Positions 22,386 through 24,710 of a stretch of 24,710 nucleotides of DNA are shown here, one piece after another (position 1 is the stretch's first letter; each line of letters opens with the position of its first letter). The position numbers and the translations under genes were made by a program. The stretch is from a virus. The stretch is taken from IMG/VR virus record IMGVR_UViG_3300042312_000015, positions 1 through 24,710 of that record; one strand, 5' to 3'. Below the pieces are notes generated by a model, which was not told where the DNA came from, did no database searches, and saw only the letters and a program-made list of their open reading frames with translations.

Positions 22386-22657
22386 CACAAGAAAGAAAAC
22401 AAGAAATTGAAACAGAGGTAAAAAGACGTTTAAATCTTTGGTTAGAAAATAGCACCTTTGAAGAAATGACAGTTAATGGTTCTAAAATGAGGTTTGAAAC
22501 AGCTTTAGGTATGGTAGGTTATCCGTTTGTTCCTGAAAGTTGGATGAGTAAAAAAGAGTGTTCTCAATTTATAAAAGATTACGAATTTTATAGCCAAGAA
22601 TACAATGACATTATAGACGAACTTTTTAAGGAAAATTTTTTAAAATATATAAAATGA
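22382..22657 (+). CDS. AT-rich small protein inserted between the recombination genes
   Basis: The 91-residue helical, acidic protein starts MTQERKQEIETEVKRRL and has GMVGYPFVPESWM near 47-59 and KDYEFYSQEY near 69-78. I do not recognise a family. Its codons are more A+T-rich with fewer CpG than in the flanking ERF and exonuclease genes, consistent with later acquisition. It overlaps both neighbours by 4 bases (ATGA), so it is translated within the recombination operon. It may modulate the recombinase pair or counter a host defence such as RecBCD; this is inference only. Confidence 0.6.
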   Translation: MTQERKQEIETEVKRRLNLWLENSTFEEMTVNGSKMRFETALGMVGYPFVPESWMSKKECSQFIKDYEFYSQEYNDIIDELFKENFLKYIK

Positions 22658-23319
22658 AAATACGTTGCTCACAATTAGGACGCATTATGACAGCGCCTCG
22701 GAGTAAATCTGAGGTGTTAAGTCAAACCGCAAAGACATACGTCGAGGAACTCGCTAAGGAACACTTGTTTGGAATTAAAAAGGTGTTTAAAAGCCGTTAC
22801 ACGGACAAAGGGAACGAAGTTGAAGAGAAAGCAATCGAACTTACTGAGGATGTCTTAGGATTCGAGTTTTTAACTAAGAACGAACATTATTACCAAAACA
22901 ATTGGGTAAAGGGTACACCCGATATTATAACGACATCTTTAGTTATTGACGTGAAAAGTAGCTGGTCAGGTGACACGTTTCCGTTCTTTGAGACTGAACT
23001 ACCAAATAAAGACTACTACTATCAAGTGATGGGGTATATGTGGCTAACGGGCAAGAAAAACGCTTTAATTAGTTATTGTTTAATTAACACACCTGAAGAA
23101 ATTGTTAACGATGAAATACGACGAACCGCTTGGGGTAAATACGAAATCGAACCCTCTGAAGAAACTATTCGAGATGTTATGGCTTTACATAGTTTCGACC
23201 ATATACCGAAAGACCGAAGAGTAAAAGCTTTCCACGTTGAATATAACGAAGGGGTTGTTAACGAGATAAAAACACGGATTGAACATTGTCGAACCTATTT
23301 TAATGAATTGATAAGATGA
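22654..23319 (+). CDS. YqaJ/lambda-exonuclease-like recombination nuclease
   Basis: The 221-residue protein has PD-(D/E)xK nuclease motifs. GTPD (D90) is followed by LVIDVKSSW (D99, K101), a helix with GNEVEEKAIE (about 53-62) supplies acidic ligands, and YYYQVMGYMWLTG (121-133) contains the conserved Q-G-Y segment of YqaJ-type proteins. Such enzymes resect double-strand ends to give 3' tails for the annealing protein. Start and stop overlap the flanking genes (ATGA at both ends). With ERF it forms the phage recombination module. Confidence 0.8.
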   Translation: MKIRCSQLGRIMTAPRSKSEVLSQTAKTYVEELAKEHLFGIKKVFKSRYTDKGNEVEEKAIELTEDVLGFEFLTKNEHYYQNNWVKGTPDIITTSLVIDVKSSWSGDTFPFFETELPNKDYYYQVMGYMWLTGKKNALISYCLINTPEEIVNDEIRRTAWGKYEIEPSEETIRDVMALHSFDHIPKDRRVKAFHVEYNEGVVNEIKTRIEHCRTYFNELIR

Positions 23320-23504
23320 AACCGAGCATTTTTAGAAAATTATTAAGATTTTGGAGAAAGTATATTCATTGTAATCATAGATTTTTTAAGGTTCATTCAA
23401 TACATTGTTATAAGTGTAAAAGAAAAATAAGATTAACCGACGATGAATACTGGAGTAAAATATTAAAAATTCAACAAAAAAAAAATAGGTGGCACTCTTA
23501 TTAA
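23316..23504 (+). CDS. Basic Cys/His-rich small protein
   Basis: The 62-residue, very basic protein has HCNHRFF (about 18-24) and HCYKC (about 30-34), giving four Cys/His positions that could bind zinc as a small knuckle. It is markedly A+T-rich and almost free of CpG, unlike the flanking genes, suggesting recent acquisition. It overlaps the exonuclease stop by 4 bases. It might bind nucleic acid, but no family is recognised. Confidence 0.55.
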   Translation: MKPSIFRKLLRFWRKYIHCNHRFFKVHSIHCYKCKRKIRLTDDEYWSKILKIQQKKNRWHSY

Positions 23505-23527
23505 AACACTAATAAAACTTTTAAAAA

Positions 23528-23740
23528 ATGAACATAACAAACGAAAGCATTCAACACGAAGACACCGTTTTAATAGCGGTTCTCGGGAAATACTGGGAAC
23601 GTTCAAAACTCGGACAACAGAAATACGGAACTAATTTAGACCGAACCGACGTTGACTTGTTAGGATGGTTAAACCACTTGCAAGAGGAGTTGATGGACGC
23701 GACACTTTACATTGAAAAACTTAAACGAGAATTAAAATAA
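23528..23740 (+). CDS. MazG-like nucleotide pyrophosphohydrolase candidate
   Basis: The 70-residue protein has KYGTNLDRTDVDLLGWLNH (about 33-51) followed by LQEELMDATLYIEKLK. The E-E-x-x-D helix, with a downstream aromatic and Leu spacing, resembles the metal-binding helix of MazG-like proteins. Many Bacteroidota phages encode such a short protein next to replication genes. It would cut non-canonical or excess nucleoside triphosphates, but it is short for the family and the assignment is tentative. The start follows an A-rich tract. Confidence 0.45.
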   Translation: MNITNESIQHEDTVLIAVLGKYWERSKLGQQKYGTNLDRTDVDLLGWLNHLQEELMDATLYIEKLKRELK

Positions 23741-23766
23741 TTTACTTAAATTTAAAACAAAAAAAG

Positions 23767-23973
23767 ATGGAACAAAGAGAAAACACGGGAGCGATATTCA
23801 AGAACGACAAAAAAGCGGATAATCACCCAGAGTATAAGGGAAAGCTTAACTACAAAGGTCAAGAAATCGAGATTGCTTTATGGGTAAAAGACGGAAAAAA
23901 TGGAAAATTCTTTAGTGCTAAATTATCAGAGCCTTTCAAGAAAGAAGAAAGCGTGTTCGACGTACCCTTTTGA
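23767..23973 (+). CDS. Small DNA-metabolism protein with SSB-like acidic tail
   Basis: The 68-residue protein begins NTGAIFKNDKKADNHPEYKG and continues with IEIALWVKDGKNGKFFSAKL, a beta-strand pattern seen in short phage proteins (DUF736-like). The C-terminus ends in EESVFDVPF. An acidic stretch followed by a final Pro-Phe recalls the tail that single-stranded DNA-binding proteins use to recruit replication partners. Length is below that of a full OB-fold SSB. It lies in the replication/recombination operon. The final 74 bases also encode the start of the next gene in another frame. Confidence 0.5.
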   Translation: MEQRENTGAIFKNDKKADNHPEYKGKLNYKGQEIEIALWVKDGKNGKFFSAKLSEPFKKEESVFDVPF

Positions 23974-24145
23974 GCGTCCATATAGGGTTTACACTTGGAT
24001 AGAAAACAAAGTCGATTACTTCATTGTCCAAGCTTACTCGAAAGAAGACGCTGTTAAACGGTTAGACATACATCCGAAATTAGTCTTTGAAGTGTGGACT
24101 ATGGAGGAATGGCGAAAATATTGCGATAGAAAAAAAACACTTTAA
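23900..24145 (+). CDS. Small basic protein overlapping the SSB-tailed gene
   Basis: The 81-residue reading frame starts at ATG 23900 inside the previous gene (74-base overlap, different frame). Residues after about 24 (ERPYRVYTWIENKVDYFIVQ, then AYSKEDAVKRL, LVFEVWTMEEW) look like a real folded domain, whereas the first 20 or so are a low-content overlap. No in-frame GTG closer to the domain was seen, so the true start, or a frameshift from the previous gene, is uncertain. Function is unknown. The AACAC/CTATTAT element copy 5 overlaps its last codons. Confidence 0.5.
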   Translation: MENSLVLNYQSLSRKKKACSTYPFERPYRVYTWIENKVDYFIVQAYSKEDAVKRLDIHPKLVFEVWTMEEWRKYCDRKKTL

Positions 24146-24161
24146 CTTTTTATACTATTAT
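24136..24161 (+). promoter_or_regulatory. AACACT-N13-CTATTAT element, copy 5
   Basis: AACACT (24136-24141) and CTATTAT (24155-24161) have the same spacing as copy 3, and the 13-mer CTATTATTTAGTA at 24155-24167 is identical to 12834-12846. Here it is not followed by a start codon but by a structured RNA candidate, which suggests a transcriptional rather than a translational role. Confidence 0.5.
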
Positions 24162-24166
24162 TTAGT

Positions 24167-24260
24167 AGGTTCGCTCTGACAATATAGAACCTTAAAAGGA
24201 TTATTTTAGCCTTTATTTGAACTGCGAGGTCAGAGCCGTGGGGAGAATAGAGGCTTTTTT
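24167..24260 (+). ncRNA. Structured intergenic RNA: candidate small RNA or transcription attenuator
   Basis: Three stems can be drawn: AGGTTC (24167-24172) with GAACCT (24187-24192); GCTCTGAC (24173-24180), in the loop of the first, with GTCAGAGC (24229-24236), 8 perfect pairs; and AGAGCC (24232-24237) with GGCT plus TT (24252-24257), followed by T run 24255-24260. The second and third overlap, so they cannot form together. The first and second can coexist only as a pseudoknot. The region may be a riboregulator before the replication gene at 24280, or a short RNA from the CTATTAT promoter-like element. It does not fit a tRNA. Confidence 0.4.
24232..24260 (+). terminator. Weak rho-independent terminator, possibly conditional
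   Basis: AGAGCC (24232-24237) pairs with GGCT and two more T (24252-24257, one G-T pair) around a 14-base loop, then runs into TTTTTT. Its 5' arm is shared with the 8-bp stem to 24173-24180, so it can be disrupted by that pairing. Confidence 0.45.
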
Positions 24261-24279
24261 ATTGCTTAAAAATATAGTT

Positions 24280-24710
24280 ATGGAAAAAAGAGACGGTTTT
24301 GTGTTTTACGAAAGTTGGTTTGAAGCTATCAAATTACTTAAGGATAACGACAAGTTAATAATGTACGACAAAATTTGTTCGTATGGTTTGGGTTACGAAA
24401 TGGATTTACCTCAACATTTAAAGGTTATTTGGTTACTTATTCAACCTCTTATTGATTCAAACAACAAACGTTACAAAGATGGTAAAAAAGGAGGCCGACC
24501 ACCAAAAGAAAAAACCAGTGGTTTAGAAAATAAAAACCATAGGTTATCAAATCCAAAACCTAAAGAGAAAGAGAATGTAAAAGATAAAGAGAAAGAAAAT
24601 GATAATGATAAACAAATAAACGTGAGTGGTTTTTTAGAGTGGTTTAATAGTATGTTGTTAAAACATAATAGTAAATTAGGTAAGTTTAAAACTCTGTCGC
24701 AGACAGACAT
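24280..24710 (+). CDS. Phage replication protein, DUF6291-like, 3' truncated by window edge
   Basis: The frame opens at ATG 24280 and is still open at the window end (143 codons visible). Residues 1-75 match the DUF6291 pattern: FVFYESWFEAIKLL, KLIMYDKICSYGLG, VIWLLIQPLIDSNNKRY, then GKKGGRPPK. Next comes a low-complexity, highly charged linker rich in N, K, E and D (about 76-115). The final visible part (GFLEWFNSMLLKHN) may begin a C-terminal domain. Proteins with this N-terminus usually act in phage replication initiation, often with a DnaD-like or helicase-loader-like role. The upstream intergenic RNA may control it. Confidence 0.7.
   Translation, partial: MEKRDGFVFYESWFEAIKLLKDNDKLIMYDKICSYGLGYEMDLPQHLKVIWLLIQPLIDSNNKRYKDGKKGGRPPKEKTSGLENKNHRLSNPKPKEKENVKDKEKENDNDKQINVSGFLEWFNSMLLKHNSKLGKFKTLSQTD

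Noticed and set aside
24167-24260. Possible tRNA or tRNA-like fold
   Set aside because: No acceptor stem, T loop or anticodon arm can be drawn; the pairing instead suggests an attenuator or small RNA.

Overview
The window is one arm of the genome of a tailed double-stranded DNA phage or prophage. A tape measure, a tail tube and tail-completion candidates with no sheath or contractile genes point to siphovirus morphology. The host is probably a flavobacterium or a related Bacteroidota. The DNA is AT-rich (mid-30s percent GC by eye), Shine-Dalgarno sequences are absent and start codons follow A-rich tracts. Two matches to the Bacteroidota -7 promoter box TAnnTTTG are present, and many proteins belong to families I associate with Bacteroidota phages. 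No integrase, repressor or excisionase is visible, so the window cannot settle whether the phage is temperate.

Left and centre (1-19300) hold the late genes. The order is: terminase small subunit (cut by the left edge) and large subunit; two long tail or baseplate proteins; tape measure; tail-terminator candidate; YadA-like tail fibre; a small protein; and a gp10-like completion candidate. Two overlapping genes on the minus strand (11525-12785) follow; they look like paralogous tail assembly chaperones. The plus strand resumes with a fused prohead protease-scaffold, major capsid, tail tube, a small conserved protein, portal, connector, an NGSW-repeat protein, holin, spanin candidate and endolysin. 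Most of the tail genes therefore precede the head genes, and the portal is about 14 kb from the terminase. Hairpin terminators follow the capsid, tail tube and endolysin genes.

A single-gene unit between two terminators (19334-20176) encodes a DEDD-type exonuclease with a zinc ribbon. It is followed by a very AT-rich control region (about 20200-20300). This region has a DnaA-box match, a perfect 7-bp inverted repeat and an overlapping -7 box, so it may be an early promoter-operator, an origin, or both.

The right part (20301-24710) is the early operon. It carries small orphan proteins, a stand-alone DnaA DNA-binding domain, an ERF single-strand annealing protein with a YqaJ-type exonuclease (a Red-like recombination pair), a possible MazG-like protein, a small protein with an SSB-like acidic tail, and a DUF6291 replication protein cut by the right edge. 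Before that last gene lies a structured intergenic RNA candidate.

The most notable non-coding signals are a recurring AACAC...CTATTAT element placed just before several starts, the DnaA-box inverted repeat next to a phage-encoded DnaA domain IV protein, and mutually exclusive stems at 24167-24260.
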